Below are positions 11,131 to 24,783 of a DNA stretch of 64,000 nt, in pieces. Origin of the DNA: Glandiceps talaboti (Eukaryota > Hemichordata > Enteropneusta > Spengelidae); the NCBI RefSeq assembly GCF_964340395.1, contig NC_135568.1:19635210-19699209 (forward strand), in the 5' to 3' direction. The notes under the pieces were generated by a model, which saw nothing but the letters and a program-made list of their open reading frames with translations, searched no databases and was not told the origin of the DNA. Both the position numbers and the translations under genes were made by a program. Within the stretch, counting starts at the first letter, position 1. Each line of letters begins with the position of its first letter.

Positions 11131-13842
11131 ATGTTTGTTGTAGGTTATTAAAATACTTGGTTAGAATGTTTGTAGGTTATTAAAATACTTGGTTAGAATG
11201 TTTGTTGTAGGTTATTACAATACTTGCTTAGAATGTTTGTTGTAGGTTATTAAAATACTTGGTTAGAATGTTTGTAGGTTATTAAAATACTTGGTTAGAA
11301 TGTTTGTAGGTTATTAAAATACTTGGTTAGAATGTTTGTTGTAGGTTATTAAAATACTTGGTTAGAATGTTTGTAGGTTATTAAAATACTTGGTTAGAAT
11401 GTTTGAATTTCCATTTGAAGACTTGGTTAGAATGTTTGTTGTAGGTTATTACAATACTTGGTTAGAATGTTTGTAGGTTATTAAAATACTTGGTTAGAAT
11501 GTTTGAATTTCCATTTGAAGACTTGGTTAGAATGTTTGTAGTAGGTTATTACAATACTTGGTTAGAATGTTTGTAGGTTATTAAAATACTTGGTTAGAAT
11601 GTTTGTAGTAGGTTATTACAATACTTGGTTAGAATGTTTGTAGGTTATTACAATACTTGGTTAGAATGTTTGTAGGTTATTACAATACTTGGTTAGAATG
11701 TTTGTAGTAGGTTATTACAATACTTGGTTAGAATGTTTGTAGGTTATTACAATACTTGGTTAGAATGTTTGTAGGTTATTAAAATACTTGGTTAGAATGT
11801 TTGTTGTAGGTTATTACAATACTTGGTTAGAATGTTTGTTGTAGGTTATTAAAATACTTGGTTAGAATGTTTGTAGGTTATTAAAATACTTGGTTAGAAT
11901 GTTTGTTGTAGGTTATTACAATACTTGGTTAGAATGTTTGTAGGTTATTAAAATACTTGGTTAGAATGTTTGTTGTAGGTTATTAAAATACTTGGTTAGA
12001 ATGTTTGTAGGTTATTACAATACTTGGTTAGAATGTTTGTAGGTTATTAAAATACTTGGTTAGAATATTTGTTGTAGGTTATTAAAATACTTGGTTAGAA
12101 TGTTTGTTGTAGGTTATTACAATACTTGGTTAGAATGTTTGTTGTAGGTTATTACAATACTTGGTTAGAATGTTTGTAGGTTATTAAAATACTTGGTTAG
12201 AATGTTTGTTGTAGGTTATTAAAATACTTGGTTAGAATGTTTGTAGGTTATTACAATACTTGGTTAGAATGTTTGTAGGTTATTAAAATACTTGGTTAGA
12301 ATATTTGTTGTAGGTTATTACAATATTTGGTTAGAATGTTTGTTGTAGGTTATTAAAATACTTGGTTAGAATGTTTGTAGGTTATTACAATACTTGGTTA
12401 GAATGTTTGTAGGTTATTACAATACTTGGTTAGAATGTTTGTTTAGGTTATTAAAATACTTGGTTAGAATATTTGTTGTAGGTTATTACAATATTTGGTT
12501 AGAATGTTTGTAGTAGGTTATTACAATACTTGGTTAGAATGTTTGTAGGTTATTACAATACTTGGTTAGAATGTTTGTAGGTTATTACAATACTTGGTTA
12601 GAATGTTTGTAGGTTATTACAATACTTGGTTAGAATGTTTGTTTAGGTTATTAAAATACTTGGTTAGAATGTTAGTAGGTTATTACAATACTTGGTTAGA
12701 ATGTTAGTAGGTTATTACAATACTTGGTTAGAATGTTTGTAGGTTATTACAATACTTGGTTAGAATGTTTGTAGGTTATTACAATACTTGGTTAGAATGT
12801 TTGTTTAGGTTATTAAAATACTTGGTTAGAATGTTTGTTGTAGAGTATTACAATATTTGGTTAGAATATTTGTTGTAGAGTATTACAATATTTGGTTAGA
12901 ATGTTTGTAGGTTATTACAATACTTGGTTAGAATGTTTGTAGGTTATTACAATACTTGGTTAGAATGTTTGTAGTAGGTTATTAAAATACTTGGTTAGAA
13001 TGTTTGTAGTAGGTTATTAAAATACTTGGTTAGAATGTTTGTAGGTTATTAAAATACTTGGTTAGAATGTTTGTAGGTTATTAAAATACTTGGTTAGAAT
13101 GTTTGTAGTAGGTTATTACAATACTTGGTTAGAATGTTTGTTGTAGGTTATTAAAATACTTGGTTAGAATATTTGTTGTAGGTTATTACAATATTTGGTT
13201 AGAATGTTTGTTGTAGGTTATTACAATATTTGGTTAGAATGTTTGTAGGTTATTACAATATTTGGTTAGAATGTTTGTTGTAGGTTATTAAAATACTTGG
13301 TTAGAATGTTTGTAGGTTATTAAAATATTTGGTTAGAATGTTTGTAGGTTATTACAATATTTGGTTAGAATGTTTGTTGTAGGTTATTAAAATACTTGGT
13401 TAGAATGTTTGTAGGTTATTACAATACTTGGTTAGAATGTTTGTAGGTTATTACAATACTTGGTTAGAATGTTTGTTGTAGGTTATTACAATACTTGGTT
13501 AGAATGTTTGTAGGTTATTACAATACTTGGTTAGAATGTTTGTTGTAGGTTATTACAATACTTGGTTAGAATGTTTGTAGGTTATTACAATACTTGGTTA
13601 GAATGTTTGTTGTAGGTTATTAAAATACTTGGTTAGAATGTTTGTAGGTTATTAAAATACTTGGTTAGAATGTTTGAATTTCCATTTGAAGACTTGGTTA
13701 GAATGTTTGTAGTAGGTTATTACAATACTTGGTTAGAATGTTTGTTGTAGGTTATTAAAATACTTGGTTAGAATGTTTGTAGGTTATTAAAATACTTGGT
13801 TAGAATGTTTGTTGTAGGTTATTAAAATACCTGGGTGGAATA
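11131..13842 (+). repeat. Minisatellite, 32/35-bp units, about 80 copies
   Basis: Units of GTAGGTTATTAAAATACTTG plus GTTAGAATGTTT, with an optional GTT or GTA insertion. Three interrupters with GAATTTCCATTTGAAGAC occur near 11404, 11503 and 13676. It begins about 80 bp after the donor of exon 1. Confidence 0.96.
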
Positions 13843-13928
13843 TTTCCTGGAGATGTCTAAAACCAAATATCAATTAAAGTAAAGTGTGCGTTCACAAACA
13901 ACGGCAGTGGTGATGATTTCAGATACAA

Positions 13929-14877
13929 CATATATATAGGAAATATATGCATTATATATTGTGTAGTTACATGGATATAGTAAATATATGCATTATATAT
14001 TGTGTAGTTACATATATATAGGAAATATATGCATTATATATTGTGTAGTTACATGGATATAGTAAATATATGTATTGTGTAGTTACATGGATATAGTAAA
14101 TATATATATTGTGTAGTTACATGGATATAGTAAATATATGTATTGTGTAGTTACATGGATATAGTAAATATATGTATTGTGTAGTTACATGGATATAGTA
14201 AATATATGTATTGTGTAGTTACATGGATATAGTAAATATATGTATTGTGTAGTTACATGGATATAGTAAATATATGTATTGTGTAGTTACATGGATATAG
14301 TAAATATATATATTGTGTAGTTACATGGATATAGTAAATATATGTATTGTGTAGTTACATGGATATAGTAAATATATATATTGTGTAGTTACATGGATAT
14401 AGTAAATATATGTATTGTGTAGTTACATGGATATAGTAAATATATGTATTGTGTAGTTACATGGATATAGTAAATATATGTATTGTGTAGTTACATGGAT
14501 ATAGTAAATATATATATTGTGTAGTTACATGGATATAGTAAATATATGTATTGTGTAGTTACATGGATATAGTAAATATATATATTGTGTAGTTACATGG
14601 ATATAGTAAATATATATATTGTGTAGTTACATGGATATAGTAAATATATGTATTGTGTAGTTACATGGATATAGTAAATATATGTATTGTGTAGTTACAT
14701 GGATATAGTAAATATATATGTATTGTGTAGTTACATGGATATAGTAAATATATGTATTGTGTAGTTACATGGATATAGTAAATATATGTATTGTGTAGTT
14801 ACATGGATATAGTAAATATATGCATTATATATTGTGTAGTTACATGGATATAGTAAATATATGCATTGTGTAGTTAC
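13929..14877 (+). repeat. Minisatellite, 34-bp unit, about 27 copies
   Basis: Units of ATATAGTAAATATATGTATT plus GTGTAGTTACATGG; longer forms with ATGCATTATATATTG at both array ends look ancestral. Confidence 0.96.
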
Positions 14878-15212
14878 GAGTATATTGTAAATATGTACCG
14901 GTACATTGTATACTGTGTAGCTATATTGTAAATGCTATAATTATATTGCATTTCTCTGATATGAAATTGTAATAGAGAAATAATAGATAATATGACTTTC
15001 TGTATACTTTCATATTGTACTAGACTGTGACAGTTACTATTAATGTGTTATGTACTACTGCCCTCTTTAGGTGCACACTGTAAAAGCTAATACTAATGCC
15101 ACTGTCAGGTTAATAAATATGTCATAATCATAATTCTACTATGTGAATGATGAAGTAACTATTTCCCTCTCACCAAAATGGCACAGAGCAATGATTGACA
15201 ACACCTGTATTG
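14878..15212. other. Non-coding, no gene seen
   Basis: AT-rich sequence without supported features. Confidence 0.5.
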
Positions 15213-15564
15213 GTGTCACAGTATAAATATACATCTTACTAGTCAATACTAATACTGTAATAGGTATGGGGGGGGGGGGGGTTGTCACAGTATAAATATA
15301 CATCTTACTAGTCAATACTAATAATACTGTAATAGGTGGGGGGTGGGGGTCACAGTATAAATATACATCTTACTAGTCAATACTAATAATACTGTAATAG
15401 GTAGGGGGGTGTCACAGTATAAATATACATCTTACTAGTCAATACTAATAATACTGTAATAGGTAGGGGGGGTGTCACAGTATAAATATACATCTTACTA
15501 GTCAATACTAATAATACTGTAATAGGTATGAGGGGGTGTCACAGTATAAATATACATCTTACTA
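15213..15564 (+). repeat. Tandem repeat, about 67-bp unit with variable G run, 5 copies
   Basis: Units of GTGTCACAGTATAAATATAC plus ATCTTACTAGTCAATACTAA plus TAATACTGTAATAGGTA, each ending in a G-rich stretch of differing length. Confidence 0.93.
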
Positions 15565-15713
15565 ATCGAATCTCACGCAACATAAGCACTCAGACAGCAG
15601 CAACTAAAGACACCAAGATATTCTTGTTTTTGAGCTTGAGAATTATTTATCAGCACCAAATTATCACATACAACGCAATAATGTTATAAATAATACAGTT
15701 CAACATAATCTAT

Positions 15714-15723
15714 CTTATACTAG
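15714..15723. repeat. Target-site duplication, left copy (CTTATACTAG)
   Basis: Ten bases repeated exactly at 16593-16602 on the other side of the foldback element. Confidence 0.75.
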
Positions 15724-16592
15724 GATTCTAGGACAACTGCCCCCCCCCCCCCCCCCCCCGGACAATTGCCCCCGGACAATTGCCCCCGAAGGACAACTGC
15801 CCCCCCCCCCCCCCCCCCCCCCAGACAATTGCCCCGGAAGGACAACTGCCCCCCAGACAATTGCCCCCGGACAACTGCCCCCCGGACAATTGCCCCCGGA
15901 CAATTGCCCCCGAAGGACAACTGCCCCCCGGACAATTGCCCCCGGACAACTGCCCCTGAAGGACAACTGTACCTCGGACAATTGCCCCCGAAGGACAACT
16001 GCCTCTCGGACTACTGCCCCCGAACGAAAAAAAAAATAGTATTACAGATGTACGGGTTTGTCATTCATTAAAAAGTCACCGTCGGCAACTTACCGACGCA
16101 ATTTGCATACATTATACTCACTACATTCACATGTTTTACTCTATTGTTATCTGTGATTATTGTTATAAAAGTCGGCATGATGCTTTAACTTACCGCTGTA
16201 ATTCACATAATTTATATGCACGTTCTACTCTATTGTCATCTGTGATAATTGTTACGACAATTATATTATTTTTTCTACTTTTGACTCGTTTTCTATCTTG
16301 TTACCTGTATATTTTGTATTGAACTGATAATAGATAAATCTTTTCTAGTAAAAAAAATGACTTCGTGTTTGTGTTTAGTGAGTATAATGTACGCAAATTG
16401 CGGCGGTAAGTTGCCGATGGTGACTTTTTAATGAATGACAAACCCGTACATCTGTAATACTAGTTTTTTTTTCGTTCGGGGGCAGTAGTCCGGGGGGCAA
16501 TTGTCCTTCGGGGGCAGTTGTCCGGGGGGCAATTGTCCGGGGGGCAGTTGTCCTTTGGGGGCAATTGTCCCGGGGGGCAGTTGTCCTGTTAC
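15724..16592. mobile_element. Foldback / Mutator-like non-autonomous transposon with C/G-rich subterminal repeats
   Basis: An 869-bp element flanked by an exact 10-bp direct repeat. The ends read AGGACAACTGCC inward on both sides. The left arm is built of 14-16-bp GGACAA(C/T)TGCCCCC tandem repeats with C runs of about 20, followed by a segment (from CGAACG to TACATTATACTCACTA, about 16020-16122) that is inverted at about 16380-16480. The right arm carries the same G-rich repeats in reverse. The centre (about 16130-16370) is AT-rich with a diverged direct repeat and no transposase. The 9-10-bp duplication fits Mutator/foldback elements (family knowledge). Confidence 0.85.
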
Positions 16593-16602
16593 CTTATACT
16601 AG
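16593..16602. repeat. Target-site duplication, right copy (CTTATACTAG)
   Basis: Matches 15714-15723. Confidence 0.75.
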
Positions 16603-17220
16603 TGTTCTTTGGTCTCTACACTGGTCTTCAATGGTGGCTGAACAGATGGTTTATGTCGGAATGACTAAATGATGTGTACAGAAATTGTCCAATACGTCTT
16701 TATCTTTACGAATGTTAAATTTCGCTATTCTCAAACTGCACTGTTTTTCACACCAAAGCCTTTACCTTTGACGGCTATACACCCAACATGGAAACTTCTT
16801 GTTGCCAGTAGGTAGTAGTTTACCTCACACTTACTTCAAAGGTGGATGTGGACATTTTATACAGGTGAACAATGCACATTGAGTTCCGACAAAGAGCATG
16901 TATACACGTGGATAGCTGAACACCGACGCACCATTCCACGTCGACCAAGCGTCACTGCTACCTTGCACCACCATTGTCTGGCGAAGTCTGACTCCCACCT
17001 TCTACACTAACATAAGACGTTGTTCTCTCTAATTAGTTTCTCATTGTCTCAACTATAATATACTCTCTCGACCAATCAAAAGATCTAATGTCTCTCGAGT
17101 CATTATAATAATAGCACATCCAGGTGGACGTCTACACAGTTGTATGTTAATGAATTCAGAGTACAAAATAAACTACTTCAAATACATTTAGTGCTAATAC
17201 TCAAGCTCTACGTAACACAA
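16603..17220. other. CpG-richer unique segment with promoter-like motifs
   Basis: About 16 CpG within 500 bp, unlike the neighbouring arrays. On the minus strand, ATTGGTCGAGAG (inverted CCAAT, near 17070) is followed by TATATTATAG, then an ATG near 16974 opening 47 codons and a GTAAGT donor-like site near 16833. On the plus strand a 55-codon frame runs from 16846. Neither product is recognisable; it may be a promoter, a first exon or a young insertion. Confidence 0.25.
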
Positions 17221-17281
17221 GCTTCATTAGAATTGATGGTGTAGTTTTTAGATATCGTGTCCACAGACAGACAGACAGACA

Positions 17282-17335
<54 letters not shown>

Positions 17336-17400
17336 TAGACAAACAGAACCTAACATTTCAATCCTTAAAGGAGGTAAAAATGCACTCTTCAAATTCAATT
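17190..17400 (-). mobile_element. Dispersed repeat copy with CTGT/TG microsatellite, reverse orientation
   Basis: On the minus strand it reads TTTTTACCTCC, a TG run, a CTGT run, then GGACACGATATCTAAAAACTAC. The same structure occurs in forward orientation at 29145-29345. Such elements are common in marine invertebrate genomes. Confidence 0.75.
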
Positions 17401-17820
17401 AAATTTGGTACATACTTGCATATGTTCTGTTGCATTCCAACAATTATTGTGTCTAGGAACGGAAATCTAAAGACTTTGTCATTACAGTAGGCATTCAGTT
17501 TAAATCTAAAAATATTGTTTCCCAACAAGGTACCATGATGATGTAATAAAGTAACGATTTGAGAAGCTGGTGTTGTGTTTATTTTCTAAATCAATTTTAA
17601 CTATTCTTGTTTGTTTGTGTAAGAAATCAACTTTACTGTGACTACATTATAAATTATTTATGAGTTAGTTCTACTGAGTGCTGTCCACTGGTGACCCTTT
17701 CTGGTCCCCACTCACCATGAAAAAGGACTTGCTATTTCATGGTGAGTCTGGGGCGACGAAGGTGCCTTGTAGGGAAAACATATTTTTAAAAAGCAAAAAA
17801 AAAATGTAAAGGTAAATTAC
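17401..17820. other. Non-coding, with one small hairpin
   Basis: No gene seen. CCCCACTCACCATGAAA (17707) pairs with TTTCATGGTGAGTCTGGGG (17735), a stem of about 16 bp with a 12-nt loop. Confidence 0.55.
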
Positions 17821-18425
17821 AAAAAAATATATATATTTGTAAACAATTATGGCCAATCCCAAGCCCCTGTGGTCCAGCCATAAAACTAACAAAAAATACA
17901 TATTTGTAAACAATTATGGCCAATCCCAAGCCCCTGTGGTCCAGCCATAAAACTAACAAAAAATACATATTTGTAAACAATTATGGCCAATCCCAAGCCC
18001 CTGTGGTCCAGCCATAAAACTAACAAAAATACATATTTGTAAACAATTATGGCCAATCCCAAGCCCCTGTGGTCCAGCCATAAAACTAACAAGAATACAT
18101 ATTTGTAAACAATTATGGCCAATCCCAAGCCCCTGTGGTTCAGCCATAAAACTAACAAAAAATATATATTTGTAAACAATTATGGCCAATCCTAAGCCCC
18201 TGTGGTCCAGCCATAAAACTAACAAAAAATATATATTTGTAATTGTAAACAATTATGGCCAATCCCAAGCCCCTGTGGTCCAGCCATAAAACTAACAAAA
18301 AATATATATTTGTAAACAAATATGGCCAATCCCAAGCCCCTGTGGTCCAGCCATAAAACTAACAAAAAATATATATTTGTAAACAATTATGGCCAATCCC
18401 AAGCCCCTATGGTCCAGCCATAAAC
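17821..18425 (+). repeat. Minisatellite, 67-bp unit, 9 copies
   Basis: Units of AAACAATTATGGCCAATCCC plus AAGCCCCTGTGGTCCAGCCA plus TAAAACTAAC plus an A-rich spacer that varies by one or two bases. Confidence 0.96.
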
Positions 18426-18969
18426 CTTCCATCATATTGGCCACAAAGGTGACATTCTGCGTAATACACAGATGACATTCAATGTATGCCACTCTTGCAA
18501 TACATCTGCAATCTTTTACAATATGATTTAATAATGACATGCATTTGTTATAAAATTTTGTGATGCATTAATCTTCCCTAGGGGTATTTGTTGAAATTGT
18601 AAGTATAAGTTTTGGATGAAAGAGGAATAAAGACTTAGCCCCATATTATCAGATCTAGATATGATCTTTCTTTTCTTTTGTAATGACCAGCCAATGATCA
18701 AATTAATTATACATTTCAAATTTGGAAAAAGTCAAATGAGAACAAAATTTGATAGTGTACAATTCAGAAATAAATATATTTGGTATTCCAGACATAGAAC
18801 TGATTACAGGGTAAGATAGCCTGGCCTCATCAGTATTCTATAAATCCCTTGATTACTTGGATTCAGTGGTGCAGGTGTCTATATAATTTATCCTGACATT
18901 CCCATAGGAATTGTCATCATCCTTGCTATGACTGATGGCACAGATCAACATCAGTCACTTTCTTTTACT
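18426..18969. other. Non-coding, no gene seen
   Basis: Unique-looking AT-rich sequence; no feature supported. Confidence 0.5.
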
Positions 18970-21597
18970 GTGTACAGATCTAGTATTATACCTTAGTTAG
19001 AGTTGTATTACCATGTGTACAGGTCTAGTATTATAGAGTTGTATTACCATGTGTACAGATCTAGTATTATACTGTAGAGTTGTATTACCATGTGTACAGA
19101 TCTAGTATTATACTGTAGAGTTGTATTACCATGTGTACAGATCTAGTATTATAGAGTTGTATTACCATGTGTACAGATCTAGTATTATACTGTAGAGTTG
19201 TATTACCATGTGTACAGATCTAGTATTATACCTTAGTTAGAGTTGTATTACCATGTGTACAGATCTAGTATTATAGAGTTGTATTACCATGTGTACAGAT
19301 CTAGTATTATACCTTAGTTAGAGTTGTATTACCATGTGTACAGATCTAGTATTATACTGTAGAGTTGTATTACCATGTGTACAGATCTAGTATTATACCT
19401 TAGTTAGAGTTGTATTACCATGTGTACAGATCTAGTATTATACTGTAGAGTTGTATTACCATGTGTACAGATCTAGTATTATACCTTAGTTAGAGTTGTA
19501 TTACCATGTGTACAGATCTAGTATTATAGAGTTGTATTACCATGTGTACAGATCTAGTATTATACTGTAGAGTTGTATTACCATGTGTACAGATCTAGTA
19601 TTATACTGTAGAGTTGTATTACCATGTGTACAGGTCTAGTATTATAGAGTTGTATTACCATGTGTACAGATCTAGTATTATAGAGTTGTATTACCATGTG
19701 TACAGATCTAGTATTATACTGTAGAGTTGTATTACCATGTGTACAGATCTAGTATTATACTGTAGAGTTGTATTACCATGTGTACAGATCTAGTATTATA
19801 GAGTTGTATTACCATGTGTACAGATCTAGTTGTATTACCATGTGTACAGATCTAGTATTATACTGTAGAGTTGTATTACCATGTGTACAGATCTAGTATT
19901 ATACTGTAGAGTTGTATTACCATGTGTACAGATCTAGTATTATAGAGTTGTATTACCATGTGTACAGGTCTAGTATTATAGAGTTGTATTACCATGTGTA
20001 CAGATCTAGTATTATACTGTAGAGTTGTATTACCATGTGTACAGATCTAGTATTATAGAGTTGTATTACCATGTGTACAGATCTAGTATTATAGAGTTGT
20101 ATTACCATGTGTACAGGTCTAGTATTATAGAGTTGTATTACCATGTGTACAGATCTAGTATTATACTGTAGAGTTGTATTACCATGTGTACAGATCTAGT
20201 ATTATACCTTAGTTAGAGTTGTATTACCATGTGTACAGATCTAGTATTATACTGTAGAGTTGTATTACCATGTGTACAGATCTAGTATTATAGAGTTGTA
20301 TTACCATGTGTACAGATCTAGTATTATAGAGTTGTATTACCATGTGTACAGATCTAGTATTATAGAGTTGTATTACCATGTGTACAGATCTAGTATTATA
20401 CCTTAGTTAGAGTTGTATTACCATGTGTACAGATCTAGTATTATACTGTAGAGTTGTATTACCATGTGTACAGATCTAGTATTATAGAATTGTATTACCA
20501 TGTGTACAGATCTAGTATTATACCTTAGAGTTGTATTACCATGTGTACAGATCTAGTATTATACTGTAGAGTTGTATTACCATGTGTACAGATCTAGTAT
20601 TATAGAATTGTATTACCATGTGTACAGATCTAGTATTATAGAGTTGTATTACCATGTGTACAGATCTAGTATTATAGAGTTGTATTACCATGTGTACAGA
20701 TCTAGTATTATAGAGTTGTATTACCATGTGTACAGATCTAGTATTATACTGTAGAGTTGTATTACCATGTGAACAGATCTAGTATTATAGAGTTGTATTA
20801 CCATGTGTACAGATCTAGTATTATACTGTAGAGTTGTATTACCATGTGTACAGATCTAGTATTATAGAGTTGTATTACCATGTGTACAGATCTAGTATTA
20901 TAGAGTTGTATTACCATGTGTACAGATCTAGTATTATACTGTAGAGTTGTATTACCATGTGTACAGATCTAGTATTATACCTTAGTTAGAGTTGTATTAC
21001 CATGTGTACAGATCTAGTATTATACTGTAGAGTTGTATTACCATGTGTACAGATCTAGTATTATAGAGTTGTATTACCATGTGTACAGATCTAGTATTAT
21101 ACTGTAGAGTTGTATTACCATGTGTACAGATCTAGTATTATAGAGTTGTATTACCATGTGTACAGATCTAGTATTATAGAGTTGTATTACCATGTGTACA
21201 GATCTAGTATTATAGAGTTGTATTACCATGTGTACAGGTCTAGTATTATACTGTAGAGTTGTATTACCATGTGTACAGATCTAGTATTATACTATAGAGT
21301 TGTATTACCATGTGTACAGATCTAGTATTATAGAGTTGTATTACCATGTGTACAGATCTAGTATTATACCTTAGTTAGAGTTGTATTACCATGTGTACAG
21401 ATCTAGTATTATACCTTAGTTAGAGTTGTATTACCATGTGTACAGATCTAGTATTATAGAGTTGTATTACCATGTGTACAGATCTAGTATTATACCTTAG
21501 TTAGAGTTGTATTACCATGTGTACAGATCTAGTATTATACCTTAGTTAGAGTTGTATTACCATGTGTACAGATCTAGTATTATAGAGTTGTATTACA
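18970..21597 (+). repeat. Minisatellite, 36/41/45-bp units, about 65 copies
   Basis: Core AGAGTTGTATTACCATGTGT plus ACAGATCTAGTATTAT, followed by nothing, ACTGT or ACCTTAGTT. The three lengths are interspersed. Every unit carries a BglII site (AGATCT) apart from a few AGGTCT variants. Confidence 0.97.
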
Positions 21598-21704
21598 TGT
21601 ACATATATACTAGGAAAGCACAGAAAAAAATTTCAGTGGCACCTCTGTGGATATGACTGACTGGCCAAGTAGAATGAACCTGAACCTGACATGTTCACCA
21701 CTAG

Positions 21705-23871
21705 TACATGTACATATTACCAGGTACATTACCATAACATGTATTACCAGGTACATTACTATAGTATGTATTACCAGGTACATTACTATAGTATGTATTA
21801 CCAGGTACATTACTATAGTACATATTACCAGGTACATTACCATAGTACATATTACCAGGTACATTACCATAGTACATATTACCAGGTACATTACCATAGT
21901 ACATATTACCAGGTACATTACCATAGTACATATTACCAGGTACATTACTATAGTATGTATTACCAGGTACATTACTATAGTATGTATTACCAGGTACATT
22001 ACCATAGTACATATTACCAGGTACATTACCATAGTACATATTACCAGGTACATTACTATAGTACATATTACCAGGTACATTACCATAGTACATATTACCA
22101 GGTACATTACTATAGTACATATTACCAGGTACATTACCATAGTACATATTACCAGGTACATTACCATAGTACATATTACCAAGTACATTACTATAGTACA
22201 TATTACCAGGTACATTACCATAGTACATATTACCAAGTACATTACCATAGTACATATTACCAGGTACATTACCATAGTACATATTACCAGGTACATTACC
22301 ATAGTACATATTACCAGGTACATTACTATAGTATGTATTACCAGGTACATTACCATAGTACATATTACCAGGTACATTACCATAGTACATATTACCAGGT
22401 ACATTACTATAGTACATATTACCAGGTACATTACCATAGTACATATTACCAGGTACATTACCATAGTACATATTACCAAGTACATTACTATAGTACATAT
22501 TACCAGGTACATTACCATAGTACATATTACCAAGTACATTACCATAGTACATATTACCAAGTACATTACTATAGTACATATTACCAAGTACATTACCATA
22601 GTATGTATTACCAGGTACATTACCATAGTACATATTACCAAGTACATTACCATAGTACATATTACCAGGTACATTACCATAGTACATATTACCAAGTACA
22701 TTACTATAGTACATATTACCAGGTACATTACCATAGTACATATTACCAGGTACATTACCATAGTACATATTACCAGGTACATTACCATAGTACATATTAC
22801 CAAGTACATTACCATAGTACATATTACCAGGTACATTACCATAGTACATATTACCAGGTACATTACTGTAGTACATATTACCAGGTACATTACCATAGTA
22901 CATATTACCAGGTACATTACCATAGTACATATTACCAGGTACATTACCATAGTACATATTACCAAGTACATTACTATAGTATGTATTACCAGGTACATTA
23001 CCATAGTACATATTACCAAGTACATTACCATAGTATGTATTACCAGGTACATTACCATAGTACATATTACCAGGTACATTACTATAGTATGTATTACCAG
23101 GTACATTACCATAGTACATATTACCAGGTACATTACCATAGTACATATTACCAGGTACATTACTATAGTATGTATTACCAGGTACATTACCATAGTACAT
23201 ATTACCAAGTACATTACCATAGTATGTATTACCAGGTACATTACCATAGTACATATTACCAGGTACATTACTATAGTATGTATTACCAGGTACATTACCA
23301 TAGTACATATTACCAGGTACATTACCATAGTACATATTACCAAGTACATTACTATAGTACATATTACCAGGTACATTACTATAGCATGTATTACCAGGTA
23401 CATTACCATAGTATGTATTACCAGGTACATTACCATAGTACATATTACCAAGTACATTACTATAGTATGTATTACCAGGTACATTACCATAGTACATATT
23501 ACCAAGTACATTACTATAGTATGTATTACCAGGTACATTACCATAGTACATATTACCAGGTACATTACTATAGTACATGTATGTATTACCAGGTACATTA
23601 CCATAGTACATATTACCAAGTACATTACTATAGTACATATTACCAGGTACATTACCATAGTACATATTACCAGGTACATTACTATAGTACATGTATGTAT
23701 TACCAGGTACATTACCATAGTACATATTACCAAGTACATTACCATAGTACATATTACCAAGTACATTACCATAGTACATATTACCAGGTACATTACCATA
23801 GTACATATTACCAGGTACATTACCATAGTACATATTACCAGGTACATTACCATAGTACATATTACCAGGTA
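21705..23871 (+). repeat. Minisatellite, 27-bp unit, about 80 copies
   Basis: Units of TATTACCAGGTACATTACCA plus TAGTACA, with CCA/CTA and ACA/ATG variants. Because 27 is a multiple of three, open frames of over 700 codons run on both strands; these are artefacts. It is flanked on both sides by the related 32-bp unit. Confidence 0.97.
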
Positions 23872-24783
23872 CATCACTAGTACATATTACCAGGTATATC
23901 ACTAGTTCATATTACCAGGTATATCACTAGTACACTGTACATATTACCAGGTATATCACTAGTACACTGTACATATTACTAGGTACATCACTAGTACACT
24001 GTACATATTACTAGGTACATCACTAGTACACTGTACTTATTACCAGGTATATCACTAGTACACTGTACATATTACCAGGTACATCACTAGTACACTGTAC
24101 ATATTACCAGGTACATCACTAGTACACTTTACATATTACTAGGTATATCACTAGTACACTGTACATATTACTAGGTACATCACTAGTACACTGTACATAT
24201 TACCAGGTACATCACTAGTAGACTGTACATATTACCAGGTACATCACTAGTACACTGTACATATTACCAGGTAAATCACTAGTACACTGTACATATTACC
24301 AGGTACATCACTAGTACACTGTACATATTACCAGGTAAATCACTAGTACACTCTACATATTACCAGGTATATCACTATTACACTGTACATATTACCAGGT
24401 ACATCACTAGTAGACTGTACATATTACCAGGTATATCACTAGTACACTGTACATATTACCAGGTACATCACTAGTACACTGTACATATTACCAGGTACAT
24501 CACTAGTACACTGTACATATTACCAGGTATATCACTATTACACTGTACATATTACCAGGTACATCACTAGTACACTGTACATATTACCAGGTAAATCACT
24601 AGTACACTCTACATATTACCAGGTATATCACTATTACACTGTACATATTACCAGGTACATCACTAGTACACTGTACATATTACCAGGTACATCACTAGTA
24701 CACTCTACATATTACCAGGTATATCACTAGTACACTGTACATATTACCAGGTATATCACTAGTACACTGTACTTATTACCAGG
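23872..24783 (+). repeat. Minisatellite, 32-bp unit, about 28 copies
   Basis: Units of TATTACCAGGTATATCACTA plus GTACACTGTACA. Shares TATTACCAGGTA with the preceding array and follows it without a gap. Confidence 0.96.

Noticed and set aside
17717-17742. CACCATGAAAAAGGACTTGC...CATG followed by GTGAGT as a tiny first exon
   Set aside because: Phase 1 does not fit exon 2, and the sequence is explained by a hairpin whose arms are CACCATGAAA and TTTCATGGTG.
21610-23905. Open frames of over 700 codons on both strands
   Set aside because: Consequence of a 27-bp unit lacking stops in several frames; the four overlapping frames cannot all be genes and none has non-repeat content.
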